Assembly (NCBI RefSeq): GCF_016862275.1
Contig: NZ_BOMQ01000077.1
Span: 1 to 64,000, forward strand
DNA: 64,000 nt
Origin: Actinoplanes nipponensis
GTDB lineage: Bacteria > Actinomycetota > Actinomycetes > Mycobacteriales > Micromonosporaceae
Reading direction: 5' to 3'
Shown: positions 52,232 through 59,673 of the stretch, piece after piece
Numbering within the stretch: position 1 is the stretch's first letter
How the letters are laid out: each line of letters opens with the position of its first letter
Made by a program: the position numbers and the translations under genes
The notes under the pieces: model-generated
What the model was told of the DNA's origin: nothing
Seen by the model: only the letters and a program-made list of their open reading frames with translations
Databases searched by the model: none

Positions 52232-52843
52232 CTACTCCTCGATCATTTTCTTCGGGTCTTGCGGCGAAGCCGCCAGCGGCAGCTCAGTTCTTGACAGGTT
52301 GCGCAAAGCGGCCCAGCGGGGATCGCCGTCGTCGTGGCTGTGGTCAGCCGGAACGTCGTCGAGATGGACCCCGCACTCGGGGCACAACCCTGGGCAGTCC
52401 GGCCGGCAGACCGGATTGGTCGGCAGTGTCAGCACCACCGCGTCGCGTACCGCCGGCTCCAGGTCGAGCAAGTCGCCCTGCATCCGGCCCACCTCGTCCT
52501 CGTCCGTCGTCTCCTCCGTGGTGCTGGCCGCGTACGCGTACAGCTCCGCGATGTGCACGTCGAACGGCTCCGAGATCTCGTTGAGGCAGCGACCGCACTC
52601 GCCGGACAGCGAGCCGCGGACGTTACCGCTGACGTACACGCCCTCGGACACCGACGTCATGCTCAGATCGAGCTCGAGGTCGGATCCCGTGGGCACCGAG
52701 ATCAGTTCCAGGCCGAGGTCCGGCGGTGCCGGCACCACCCGTTTCAGGGCGCGCGTCGCCCCGGGCTGGCGCGGGAGTTTCGTCGTGTCGACGACCAGCG
52801 GCTGCCTGGGATCGAGGTGGTTCTGCGTGTGCTTGGGCATCAT
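52232..52843 (-). CDS. YceD/DUF177 family protein
   Basis: A 203-residue protein of the YceD/DUF177 family, linked to 23S rRNA accumulation and large-subunit assembly and almost always upstream of rpmF. The conserved beta region contains GECGRCLNEISEPFDV, and a second Cys cluster CRPDCPGLCPECG follows; together they could hold a zinc ion. The acidic middle (TTEETTDEDE) is variable. Two adjacent ATG codons (52843 and 52840) are possible starts. The rpmF start follows 5 nt after its end. Confidence 0.92.
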   Translation of the reverse strand: MMPKHTQNHLDPRQPLVVDTTKLPRQPGATRALKRVVPAPPDLGLELISVPTGSDLELDLSMTSVSEGVYVSGNVRGSLSGECGRCLNEISEPFDVHIAELYAYAASTTEETTDEDEVGRMQGDLLDLEPAVRDAVVLTLPTNPVCRPDCPGLCPECGVHLDDVPADHSHDDGDPRWAALRNLSRTELPLAASPQDPKKMIEE

Positions 52844-52930
52844 GAACTCTCAGCCTGTAGGTAGGCCGACAGGAAAGGTTACCTGAGCAGCGGGCTCAGC
52901 GTCGAATCGGGTCGGGCCGGCGCCCGGGGC

Positions 52931-53455
52931 TCAGAACGGCAGCGGCCGCTCGTTCTCCTCGCCCTGGAAGGTGCCGATCTCGCGCAGCGCGTGCATCTTG
53001 TCGCGGCCCCGCTCTATCGACGACAACGCCCTGGTCAGGAACTGTTCGAAGTTGGCCAGCGCGGTGTCGACGTAGTCGTCGACCTCCTCGCGCAGGCGCT
53101 GGGCCTCGGAGCGGGCCTCGGCGACGATCCGGGCGCCCTCGTGCTCGGCCGAGACGGTGATCTCGTTGACCGAGACCAGCCGGGCGTGCTCCGTCTCACC
53201 CTCGCTGATGATCCGGTCCGCTTCCCGCTTGCCGGCGTCGATGATCTTGTCGCGCTCCTCGAGCAGCGCCACCGCCCGGCGCAGGTCGCTCGGCAGTTCA
53301 GCGCGCAGCTCTTCCAGCAGCGCGATCATCTCGCCGCGGTCGAACATGAAGTTGGTCCGGGACATCGGCACCGAGCGTGCCGCCTCCACCATGGAGATGA
53401 TCTCGTCGATGCGGTCGAGCGGATCCACCGGCGCCTCACTCCTGTCATCTCGCAC
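52931..53455 (-). CDS. SepIVA-like cell-division coiled-coil protein (DivIVA-like)
   Basis: A 174-residue helical protein. It opens with an acidic start (VDPLDRIDEIISMVEAARSVPMS), then long amphipathic helices (ALLEELRAELPSDLRRAVALLEERDKI and EARSEAQRLREEVDDYVD). Position between coaD and the DUF177-rpmF-plsX-rnc genes and the helix pattern match the mycobacterial septal protein SepIVA (Rv2927c), which affects division and envelope growth. The mycobacterial protein is longer, about 245 residues. Orthology is inferred from position and sequence character. Confidence 0.82.
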   Translation of the reverse strand: MRDDRSEAPVDPLDRIDEIISMVEAARSVPMSRTNFMFDRGEMIALLEELRAELPSDLRRAVALLEERDKIIDAGKREADRIISEGETEHARLVSVNEITVSAEHEGARIVAEARSEAQRLREEVDDYVDTALANFEQFLTRALSSIERGRDKMHALREIGTFQGEENERPLPF

Positions 53456-53519
53456 TCACGCTGAGTGGTGCGATCACGTTACTGCCGTACCCGATGATGC
53501 ATCCGCGAAGGGCGCGCCG

Positions 53520-53999
53520 TCAGTTTTGCCGCAGTCTGGTCACGAGCCGCTCGCCGACGAAGTCCGGGACGTAGGACGAGGCGTCCCCACCCCACTTGAC
53601 CACGTCCTTGACCAGACTGGAGGACAGGAACGAGTACAGCGGATTGGTCGGCATGAACAACGTCTCCACGCCGGAGAGGCCGATGTTCATCTGCGCCATC
53701 TGCAACTCGTAGTCGAAGTCGCTGACCGCGCGCAGGCCCTTGATGACCACGGCCGCGCCCTGCGCCCGGCAGAAGTCGACCAGCAGCCCGTGGAAGGACT
53801 CGACCCGGACGTTGCCGTAGGTGGCCGAGGCCTGCCGGAGCATGTCGATGCGCTCCTCGATGGCGAACAGCCCGGTCTTCGAGTGGTTGATCAGGACACC
53901 CACGATGACCTCGTCGAAGAGCCGGCTGGCCCGGCCGATGATGTCCAGGTGACCGTTGGTGACCGGATCGAAGGACCCGGGACAGACCGCGCGTCTCAT
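53520..53999 (-). CDS. coaD: phosphopantetheine adenylyltransferase
   Basis: A 159-residue enzyme of the nucleotidyltransferase fold that makes dephospho-CoA from 4'-phosphopantetheine and ATP. The N-terminal CPGSFDPVTNGHLDII contains the T/HxGH-type signature (His17), and the second signature is in FLSSSLVKDVVKWGG. Other family stretches are VVIKGLRAVSDFDYELQMA and LFMPTNPLYSF. Its start overlaps the rsmD stop by 4 nt (ATGA), a standard arrangement. Confidence 0.97.
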   Translation of the reverse strand: MRRAVCPGSFDPVTNGHLDIIGRASRLFDEVIVGVLINHSKTGLFAIEERIDMLRQASATYGNVRVESFHGLLVDFCRAQGAAVVIKGLRAVSDFDYELQMAQMNIGLSGVETLFMPTNPLYSFLSSSLVKDVVKWGGDASSYVPDFVGERLVTRLRQN

Positions 54000-54571
54000 G
54001 ATCGGCGACCGTACCAAAGGGTGGTCTCGCCGTAACGCCTGCTGCGCTCCTCGGTGATGCCCTCCACCCAGCTCAGCGGTTCGCCCCGGACCGCCGTCCG
54101 GGTCGAGCGCTCGAAGGTGACCACGGCGTCCTCGGCCAGCCAGCCGTGCTCGACCAGCGCCTGCTGCACCTCGGCCACCTCGTCGTCGCTCACCGCGTAC
54201 GGCGGGTCGGCGAAGACGACGTCGAACGGGCCGCCCTCGGGCGGGCCGGCCAGCACCTGGGCGACCTTGCCGGTGACCAGCCGGGCGACGTTGCCGACGC
54301 GGAGCGTGACGATGTTGTCGCGGATGGCCCGGGACGCCTTGGCGTCGGCCTCCACGAGCAACGTGTACGCGGCGCCGCGGGACAGGGCCTCGAGACCCAC
54401 CGCCCCGGAACCGGCATAAAGATCGGCGAACCGGGCGCCGTCCAGATCGATCATGGTGCCCAGGGCGCTGAAGTACGCCTCGCGCACCCGATCCGCCGTC
54501 GGTCGGGTCTGCCCACCGGGGGGCGCGGCGAGCCGGCGGCCACCGTGCGCACCGGCGATGATCCTGGTCAT
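53996..54571 (-). CDS. rsmD: 16S rRNA (guanine-966-N2)-methyltransferase RsmD
   Basis: A 191-residue methyltransferase. The AdoMet site is FADLYAGSGAVGLEALSRGA and the catalytic motif is VVFADPPYAV (DPPY type for N2 of guanine). The start MTRIIAGAHGGRRLAAPPG fits the family. It modifies the 30S head during assembly. It is the first gene of the minus-strand unit rsmD-coaD; the LPXTG genes are divergent from it across 350 nt. Confidence 0.96.
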   Translation of the reverse strand: MTRIIAGAHGGRRLAAPPGGQTRPTADRVREAYFSALGTMIDLDGARFADLYAGSGAVGLEALSRGAAYTLLVEADAKASRAIRDNIVTLRVGNVARLVTGKVAQVLAGPPEGGPFDVVFADPPYAVSDDEVAEVQQALVEHGWLAEDAVVTFERSTRTAVRGEPLSWVEGITEERSRRYGETTLWYGRRS

Positions 54572-54756
54572 GCGGCCTTCTGGGGGTCAGCGGATAGCAC
54601 AGTGTGACGCTACGCCACCACTCGTGACCGACCACTGCGGAGTGAACTTTTACCCTCCGGCCCGGCCGGGAACGACACGCAGCGCATTGAGCTCGATGCG
54701 ATCGGTGCAACGAAGATCTCGAATATGCATCAACCGGCTTAGGCCGGCTTACGGCG

Positions 54757-54785
54757 TTACTCAGAATCGCGAACTTGGCTATGGT
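54757..54785 (+). promoter_or_regulatory. candidate promoter of the first LPXTG gene
   Basis: TTACTC (54757-54762) and TATGGT (54780-54785) are 17 nt apart, resembling -35 and -10 elements. The -10 sits in TTGGCTATGGTC, which is matched by GTGGCTATCGTC at the same distance before the second leader, so the promoter was probably duplicated together with the leader. Transcripts would begin near 54791, just before hairpin 1. Confidence 0.5.
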
Positions 54786-54794
54786 CGGGCGGCC

Positions 54795-54839
54795 GCCGAC
54801 GAAACGCTGTCGGCTCGACGATGCGGGGAGGCGTCGTCG
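54795..54839 (+). ncRNA. two-hairpin leader motif, copy A (candidate cis-regulatory RNA)
   Basis: Hairpin 1 is GCCGAC (54795-54800), loop GAAACGCT, GTCGGC (54809-54814). One base later hairpin 2 has a 9-bp stem, CGACGATGC (54816-54824) with GCGTCGTCG (54831-54839), and loop GGGGAG. The same two loops and stem 1 recur unchanged before the next gene (56037-56081), while stem 2 changes bases in ways that keep pairing. It lies 82 nt before the GTG of the LPXTG gene. I could not match it to a riboswitch family that I know. Confidence 0.7.
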
Positions 54840-54921
54840 CTGGCTCCCGCCGCACCCATTGCCCGGCGGTTGCCGCCTGCTTTCCCGCGCCGTACCCCTC
54901 GATCTCTGTACAGGAGTAGGC

Positions 54922-55815
54922 GTGAACCTGAAGTCCCCGCTGCGCCGCACCGCGGTTCTGGCCGCCGGCGCGCTCATCGGCCTGAGCGGCGCTTTCGCGC
55001 TCGCCGGCCCCGCCAGCGCCCACCACAACATCGTCTCCGGCCAGGCCACCTGCGACAAGGTCGCCGGCGAGTGGGTCGTGGACTGGTCGGTCCAGGCCGT
55101 GGGCAACGCCCCGACCTACAAGTGGACCGAGGTCTCGCTGACGCCCGCGGGCACCACGATCGACAACGAGGCCTTCAAGGTCGACGGCAAGACCGAGCTG
55201 GAGAACAACAAGGTCGTCACCGGCAAGCAGCGCGTGCCCGGCACGGAGACTAGCTCCACGCTGACCGTCGCGGCCCACTGGACCTCCGGCGACGCCAAGG
55301 CGACCGGCACGGCCACCTTCGAGGGCAAGTGCGAGAAGGAGACGCCGCCGACCACGCCGACGCCGACCCCGACCGCGACGACCCCGCCGGTCACCCCGCC
55401 GGACCTGCCGGGCGAGCCCGCGCCGATCTTCGAGGAGACCTGCGACACGATCACGATCGGCCTGGACAACCCGGCCGACGGTGTCGAGATCACGCTGGGC
55501 TACAAGACCAGCAAGGGCGAGCAGCGCACCCTGGTCATCAAGCCGGGCGAGAAGAAGAGCGAGACCTTCAGCGCCAAGCCGGGCTTCTCCATCGACCTGA
55601 CCTTCTCGGCCACTGTCGACGGCAAGAAGTACTCCGAGACCGACACCATCAAGTACGAGCAGCCCGCGGACTGCGACAGCAGCGGTAACGGCGGCGGCCT
55701 GCCCGTCACCGGCGCCGCCGCGGGCGGCATCGCGGGTGGCGCGGCTGCGCTCCTCGCCGTGGGCGCCGGCCTGTTCTTCATGGCCCGTCGTCGCAAGGTG
55801 AAGTTCACCGCCTGA
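54922..55815 (+). CDS. LPXTG-anchored surface protein A
   Basis: A 297-residue wall protein. A signal peptide (residues 1-33, LAAGALIGLSGAFALAGPASA) is followed by a beta-rich domain, a Pro/Thr linker (TPPTTPTPTPTATTPP), a second beta domain with CDTITIGLDNP and a sorting signal: LPVTG at residues 260-264, a hydrophobic helix and RRRKVKFTA. A sortase would link the Thr to the wall; none is encoded here. GTG 54922 has CAGGAG 5 nt upstream. It shares signal and sorting regions with the next two genes but is shorter. No enzymatic motif is seen. Confidence 0.9.
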   Translation: MNLKSPLRRTAVLAAGALIGLSGAFALAGPASAHHNIVSGQATCDKVAGEWVVDWSVQAVGNAPTYKWTEVSLTPAGTTIDNEAFKVDGKTELENNKVVTGKQRVPGTETSSTLTVAAHWTSGDAKATGTATFEGKCEKETPPTTPTPTPTATTPPVTPPDLPGEPAPIFEETCDTITIGLDNPADGVEITLGYKTSKGEQRTLVIKPGEKKSETFSAKPGFSIDLTFSATVDGKKYSETDTIKYEQPADCDSSGNGGGLPVTGAAAGGIAGGAAALLAVGAGLFFMARRRKVKFTA

Positions 55816-55840
55816 TCCGCCGCACGCTGATCGGCTCCAC

Positions 55841-55880
55841 GAAGGGGCGCATCGACCGTCACGGTCGGTGCGCCCCTTTC
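55841..55880 (+). terminator. long terminator hairpin after LPXTG gene A
   Basis: GAAGGGGCGCATCGACCGT (55841-55859) pairs with ACGGTCGGTGCGCCCCTTTC (55861-55880) with a one- or few-base loop and one G-T pair. It lies 25 nt after the stop and should separate gene A from the second promoter. Confidence 0.85.
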
Positions 55881-56019
55881 GCCGTCCACTGTGACCAAAA
55901 GACCCGGTTGATCAACACCCAAAGCATCGACGTCGTGCCACTCGGTAGATCGTTGATCTCGGATGGGACACAACAGCCTTAAGTCCAGCTGAGCTATTTC
56001 CCAGGAACATCTCAGTGGC

Positions 56020-56025
56020 TATCGT
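56020..56025 (+). promoter_or_regulatory. candidate -10 element of the second LPXTG gene
   Basis: TATCGT stands in GTGGCTATCGTC, the counterpart of TTGGCTATGGTC before copy A. No good -35 hexamer lies at 17 nt, so the -10 and the conserved context carry the evidence. The gap between 55816 and this site holds only the terminator of gene A and unremarkable sequence. Confidence 0.4.
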
Positions 56026-56036
56026 CAGGCCGCATC

Positions 56037-56081
56037 GCCGACGAAACGCTGTCGGCTCGACGGCGCGGGGAGGCGCTGTCG
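56037..56081 (+). ncRNA. two-hairpin leader motif, copy B (candidate cis-regulatory RNA)
   Basis: Hairpin 1 (GCCGAC, GAAACGCT, GTCGGC at 56037-56056) is identical to copy A. Hairpin 2 has CGACGGCGC (56058-56066), the same GGGGAG loop, and GCGCTGTCG (56073-56081). Compared with copy A, stem pair 6 changed from A-T to G-C, pair 7 from T-G to C-G and pair 5 from G-C to G-T, so every change keeps a pair. It lies 79 nt before the GTG of gene B. Sequence on either side is much less conserved. Confidence 0.7.
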
Positions 56082-56160
56082 CAGGCCCCGTTTTCCTCGG
56101 CGCGGGCTCACTGTCTCCCTGTGTCGTGCCCCCCTCGTTCCGCCGTCACATGGAGTACGC

Positions 56161-57672
56161 GTGAAGTTGAACTCCCCGCTCCGGCGCGCCGCAACCGTCC
56201 TCGCCGGTGCCCTCATCGGCCTGACCGGCCTCACCGTGGCCGGCTCCCCCGCCAGTGCCCACGACACCACCGTCCGCGGCGTCGCCAGCTGCGACACCGC
56301 CACCGGCACCCGGTACGTCACCTGGACGCTGACCAACGACTGGCCGGCGGACGCCACCGTCTCCGACCTGAAGACGACGCCGAACGCGGTCGACGGGCTG
56401 CAGAACGGCACCGTCATCGACAAGGCCACGGAGCAGTACGGCCACAAGCAGGACGGCGAGAAGGTCGTCGTCCAGAAGATCACGGACAACGCCGCCACCA
56501 AGGCCACCGTGTCCTTCAAGTCCCGCTGGTCGGTCGACGGCTACGAGGACGAGCAGAACGAGGGCAGCGCCGACCTCACCGGCCCGTGCGCGCCGGCCGA
56601 GACGCCCTGTGTCCGGCCCGGCGACGCCAAGTTCACGCACACCTTCGCCGTGAAGGAGGACGGCTCCACCGCCACCGTCACCCTCGGCGAGGGCATCAAG
56701 CTCTGCCAGGACGAGCCGGTCACCCTGGTCTCCTACTTCGCGCCGAAGCCGCAGTTCTCGGTGCCGCAGTACAAGTACGACAGCGACACCGGCGTCATCA
56801 CCAACGCCAAGCGCTCGGTGGACCTCGCGGTCGACGTGCCGAAGTGCAACACCCAGGTCGACCTCTTCTTCGGCGGCGAGGACGACATCATCGGTGAGAT
56901 CACCGAGGGTGGTAAGCGGTACGGGGACCGGAAGCTCGGCAGCGGCGGCGGCCTCGGCGCCCGCTCGAAGGGCCCGCAGGGCTGGTTCAACGGCGGCTCG
57001 AAGGGCTGCCAGACCCCCGCGGTCGAGCCGCTGTCGCAGTGTGACGGCACCGTGGCGATCAACCTCAGCAACGACGGCCTGACCGACAAGTACCCGATCG
57101 ACTTCACCGTCAAGGCGGGCGAGTTCAGCAAGACCGTCACCGTGACCAAGGGCAAGGGCGAGACCGTCACGGTCCCGGCCGGCTCGGGCAGCATCACCGT
57201 CTCGGCTCCCGGCATGAAGGACGTCGTCTACGACTGGGCCCCGCCGGCCGACTGCGCCCTGCCGGGCGTCGTCGTCGAGAACGACTGCGACACCGTCACG
57301 GTCACGGTGGAGAACCCGGAGGGCGTCCGGCCGGTGACCGCGCGGATCACCTACGGCGACACGGTCGAGGACGTCACCGTGGCGAGCGGCAAGTCCGAGA
57401 AGGTCTCCTTCAAGCGCGGCGACGACACGTACGCCACGATCGAGTTCCCCGACCTGGACGTGGAGCCGATCAAGGCCACGCTCGGCGAGGTCGACTGTGA
57501 CAACGGCGGCGGGGGCGGCGGCGACAGCAACGGCGGCGACTCCGACGAGCCCGGCCTGCCCGTCACCGGCCCGGTGGCCGGTGGCATCGCGGGTGTGGCG
57601 GTTCTGCTGCTGATCGCCGGCGGCGTGTTCTTCTTCCTGGCCCGGCGGCGCAAGGTCACCTTCACCGCCTGA
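56161..57672 (+). CDS. LPXTG-anchored surface protein B
   Basis: A 503-residue wall protein. Signal peptide residues 1-34 (VLAGALIGLTGLTVAGSPASA), then several beta-rich modules with paired cysteines, including FAPKPQFSVPQYKYDSDTGV, FFGGEDDIIGEITEGG and a repeated C-x-TVxVxVxNP module. A Gly/Ser/Asp-rich linker leads to LPVTG at residues 466-470, a membrane helix and RRRKVTFTA. It is closely related to gene C along its whole length. GTG 56161 has TGGAG 7 nt upstream. The role (adhesin, aerial-hypha coat or structural protein) is unknown. Confidence 0.9.
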   Translation: MKLNSPLRRAATVLAGALIGLTGLTVAGSPASAHDTTVRGVASCDTATGTRYVTWTLTNDWPADATVSDLKTTPNAVDGLQNGTVIDKATEQYGHKQDGEKVVVQKITDNAATKATVSFKSRWSVDGYEDEQNEGSADLTGPCAPAETPCVRPGDAKFTHTFAVKEDGSTATVTLGEGIKLCQDEPVTLVSYFAPKPQFSVPQYKYDSDTGVITNAKRSVDLAVDVPKCNTQVDLFFGGEDDIIGEITEGGKRYGDRKLGSGGGLGARSKGPQGWFNGGSKGCQTPAVEPLSQCDGTVAINLSNDGLTDKYPIDFTVKAGEFSKTVTVTKGKGETVTVPAGSGSITVSAPGMKDVVYDWAPPADCALPGVVVENDCDTVTVTVENPEGVRPVTARITYGDTVEDVTVASGKSEKVSFKRGDDTYATIEFPDLDVEPIKATLGEVDCDNGGGGGGDSNGGDSDEPGLPVTGPVAGGIAGVAVLLLIAGGVFFFLARRRKVTFTA

Positions 57673-57694
57673 TCCACCGGTAAGCGCCTGACAG

Positions 57695-57728
57695 GGGGTG
57701 CGCCGGCCGAACGCGGCCGGCGCACCCC
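57695..57728 (+). terminator. perfect 15-bp terminator hairpin after LPXTG gene B
   Basis: GGGGTGCGCCGGCCG (57695-57709) and its exact complement (57714-57728) enclose an AACG loop, followed by GCTTTCTCC. It lies 22 nt after the stop of gene B and 26 nt before gene C, so gene C would need readthrough or a promoter inside gene B. Confidence 0.85.
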
Positions 57729-57754
57729 GCTTTCTCCTCCCGAAGCGAGCGGAC

Positions 57755-59266
57755 GTGCTGAACCTCCTCCACCGCGCCGCGGCGATCGCCGCCGGCGCGC
57801 TCCTCGGCCTCACCACCGTGCTGGCCGGGCCCGCCCATGCCGACGCCCCCACCCCGCAGACCGACATCACCGGCGCCGCCGCGTGCGTCGCCGGCGAGTG
57901 GGTGGTGACCTGGACGATCACCAACAACTGGACGGAACAGGCCAAGGTCGGCAAGCTGACGACCGCCCCGGCCTCCGTTCCCGGCCTGGACAACGGGCTC
58001 TACCTCTACCGGCGCTCGGAGAGCGGCACCGTGGGGAAGAACGTCTTCACCCAGGTCCTGCGGGGCAGCCCGCCGTCGGCCTCGGTGTCGTTCGTCGCCG
58101 AGTGGGCCAAGACCAAGGACCGCGACAACACCGCCACCGTCCAGCTCGGACAGTGCGACCCGCCGGAGAGGCCGTGCGTGGAGAAGGCGCAGGCGCGCTT
58201 CCACCACGAGTTCGCGATCAAGGAGGGCGAGGCGAAGGCGACGGTGTCGCTGGACGGCGACGTCAAGCTCTGCGCCGCCGAGCCCGTGACGCTGGTGACG
58301 TACTTCGCGCCCAAGCCGCAGTTCTCCGTGCCGCAGTACGCCTTCGCGCACCAGAGCGCGACGATCAGCAACGAGGACCGCACGGTCACCCTCAGCGCGA
58401 AGCTGCCGGACTGCTACACCCAGGCCGACCTGTTCTTCGGCGGCGAGGACGACGTCATCGAGGAGATCACCGAGGGCGGCCGCCGGTACGACGACCGGAA
58501 GCTGGGCAGCCGCACCGGCCTCGGCGCCCGCTCGCAGGGCAAGCCGGGCTGGTACAACGGCGGCGCCAAGGGCTGTCACCAGCCGCTGGTGCAGCCGGTG
58601 TCCCAGTGCGACGGCACGGTCGACGTGAACCTGAGCAACCCCGGCGAGCAGACGAAGTACGCGGTGGACTTCACGGTCCGGGCCGGCGACTTCACCAGGA
58701 CGGTGACGGTCGCGCCGGGCCAGGGCGACACCGTACGGGTGCCGGCGGGCAGCGGCCCGGTCACGGTGACGGCGGATGACATGGACGACGTCACCTACAC
58801 CTGGACCCGGCCGGGGAGCTGCCCCGCGCCGGTGGTGACGGTGGAGAACGACTGCAAGACCGTAGCGGTGACCGTCACCAACCCGCGGGACGCGGTCCCG
58901 GCCCGGGCCACGGTCGCCTACGGCGCCGAGTCGAAGCAGCTCACGGTCGCGCCGGGCGCCTCGGAGCGGGCGCTGTTCACTGCCGGCGAGGCGACGGAGG
59001 CGACGGTGACCATTGAGGGCCGGGAGCCGGTCACGGTCTCCGTCGAGCAGCCGGACTGCGACAGCCCGGGCGACGGCGGCCCGGGTGACGACGGATCAGG
59101 CGGCGGAGCCGGCGACGGCACTCCCGGCGACGGCGGGAACGACGGCGGCCTTCCGGTCACCGGCGCGGCGGCGGGGGTCATCGCGGCCGGCGCCGCGGTC
59201 CTGCTGCTCGGGGGCGGGGTGCTCTTCCTGGTGGCCCGGCGCCGCCGCATCACCTTCACCCCGTGA
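57755..59266 (+). CDS. LPXTG-anchored surface protein C
   Basis: A 503-residue paralogue of protein B with the same length and layout: signal peptide to about residue 32 (AAAIAAGALLGLTTVLAGPAHA), modules containing FAPKPQFSVPQYAF and FFGGEDDVIEEITEGG, two later beta modules (VTVENDCKTVAVTVTNP) and an LPVTG at residues 466-470 with membrane helix and RRRRITFTP. GTG 57755 has only a weak binding site (GAGCGGAC). Unlike A and B it lacks the two-hairpin leader and follows a strong terminator closely, so its expression may differ. Confidence 0.9.
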   Translation: MLNLLHRAAAIAAGALLGLTTVLAGPAHADAPTPQTDITGAAACVAGEWVVTWTITNNWTEQAKVGKLTTAPASVPGLDNGLYLYRRSESGTVGKNVFTQVLRGSPPSASVSFVAEWAKTKDRDNTATVQLGQCDPPERPCVEKAQARFHHEFAIKEGEAKATVSLDGDVKLCAAEPVTLVTYFAPKPQFSVPQYAFAHQSATISNEDRTVTLSAKLPDCYTQADLFFGGEDDVIEEITEGGRRYDDRKLGSRTGLGARSQGKPGWYNGGAKGCHQPLVQPVSQCDGTVDVNLSNPGEQTKYAVDFTVRAGDFTRTVTVAPGQGDTVRVPAGSGPVTVTADDMDDVTYTWTRPGSCPAPVVTVENDCKTVAVTVTNPRDAVPARATVAYGAESKQLTVAPGASERALFTAGEATEATVTIEGREPVTVSVEQPDCDSPGDGGPGDDGSGGGAGDGTPGDGGNDGGLPVTGAAAGVIAAGAAVLLLGGGVLFLVARRRRITFTP

Positions 59267-59280
59267 TCTGAACCCGCTCG

Positions 59281-59314
59281 GAAAGGGCGCGCCGGCCGGC
59301 CGGCGCGCCCTTTC
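59281..59314. terminator. 34-bp perfect palindrome, bidirectional terminator
   Basis: GAAAGGGCGCGCCGGCC (59281-59297) is immediately followed by its exact complement (59298-59314). The stem lies 14 nt after gene C and 14 nt beyond the end of the convergent DUF952 gene, and on both strands it ends in CCCTTTC, so it should stop transcription from either side. Confidence 0.85.
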
Positions 59315-59328
59315 GCGTCTGCGGCCCG

Positions 59329-59673
59329 CTACAAGCCGGCGGGCGGTTGGAACGTGCCGTCCGGCTCGGGCCGGTATTCGTGAACCCCGACGACCGCAGC
59401 GAGCGGGATCTCGCCGTACAGGTGGGGGAACAACATCCCGCCCGGATCGGGCGGATCCCCCTGCTCCCAGACCACCGGCCGGCCCAGCTTCCCCTCGTCC
59501 AGCTCCAGCAGCACGATGTCCTGCCGGCCGCGGACCAGCGCCGTCGCCGGCACCGCCACCTGCTCCGGCGTCGAGCAGTGGATGAAGCCCTGGGTGGCCA
59601 GCGTGTCGGCCCGGTACGTCCCGGCCGACAACGCCGCCTCCCACTCCGCGCGGGGACAGAAGTGCAGGATCAT
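59329..59673 (-). CDS. DUF952 family protein
   Basis: A 114-residue protein of the DUF952 family (a small beta-rich fold of unknown function). The signature is a start with ILHFCPRAEWEAAL and TQGFIHCSTPEQV, then DIVLLELDEGKL and FPHLYGEIPLAAV. Homologues occur alone or fused to acetyltransferase-like domains. Its ATG overlaps the recG stop (ATGA), making it the last gene of the DAK2-recG operon. Confidence 0.92.
   Translation of the reverse strand: MILHFCPRAEWEAALSAGTYRADTLATQGFIHCSTPEQVAVPATALVRGRQDIVLLELDEGKLGRPVVWEQGDPPDPGGMLFPHLYGEIPLAAVVGVHEYRPEPDGTFQPPAGL

Noticed and set aside
54795..56081. LPXTG leaders considered as a c-di-AMP (ydaO) or c-di-GMP riboswitch
   Set aside because: Both known classes control wall genes in actinobacteria or elsewhere, but the conserved core sequences I know for them are not visible; naming them would be a guess.
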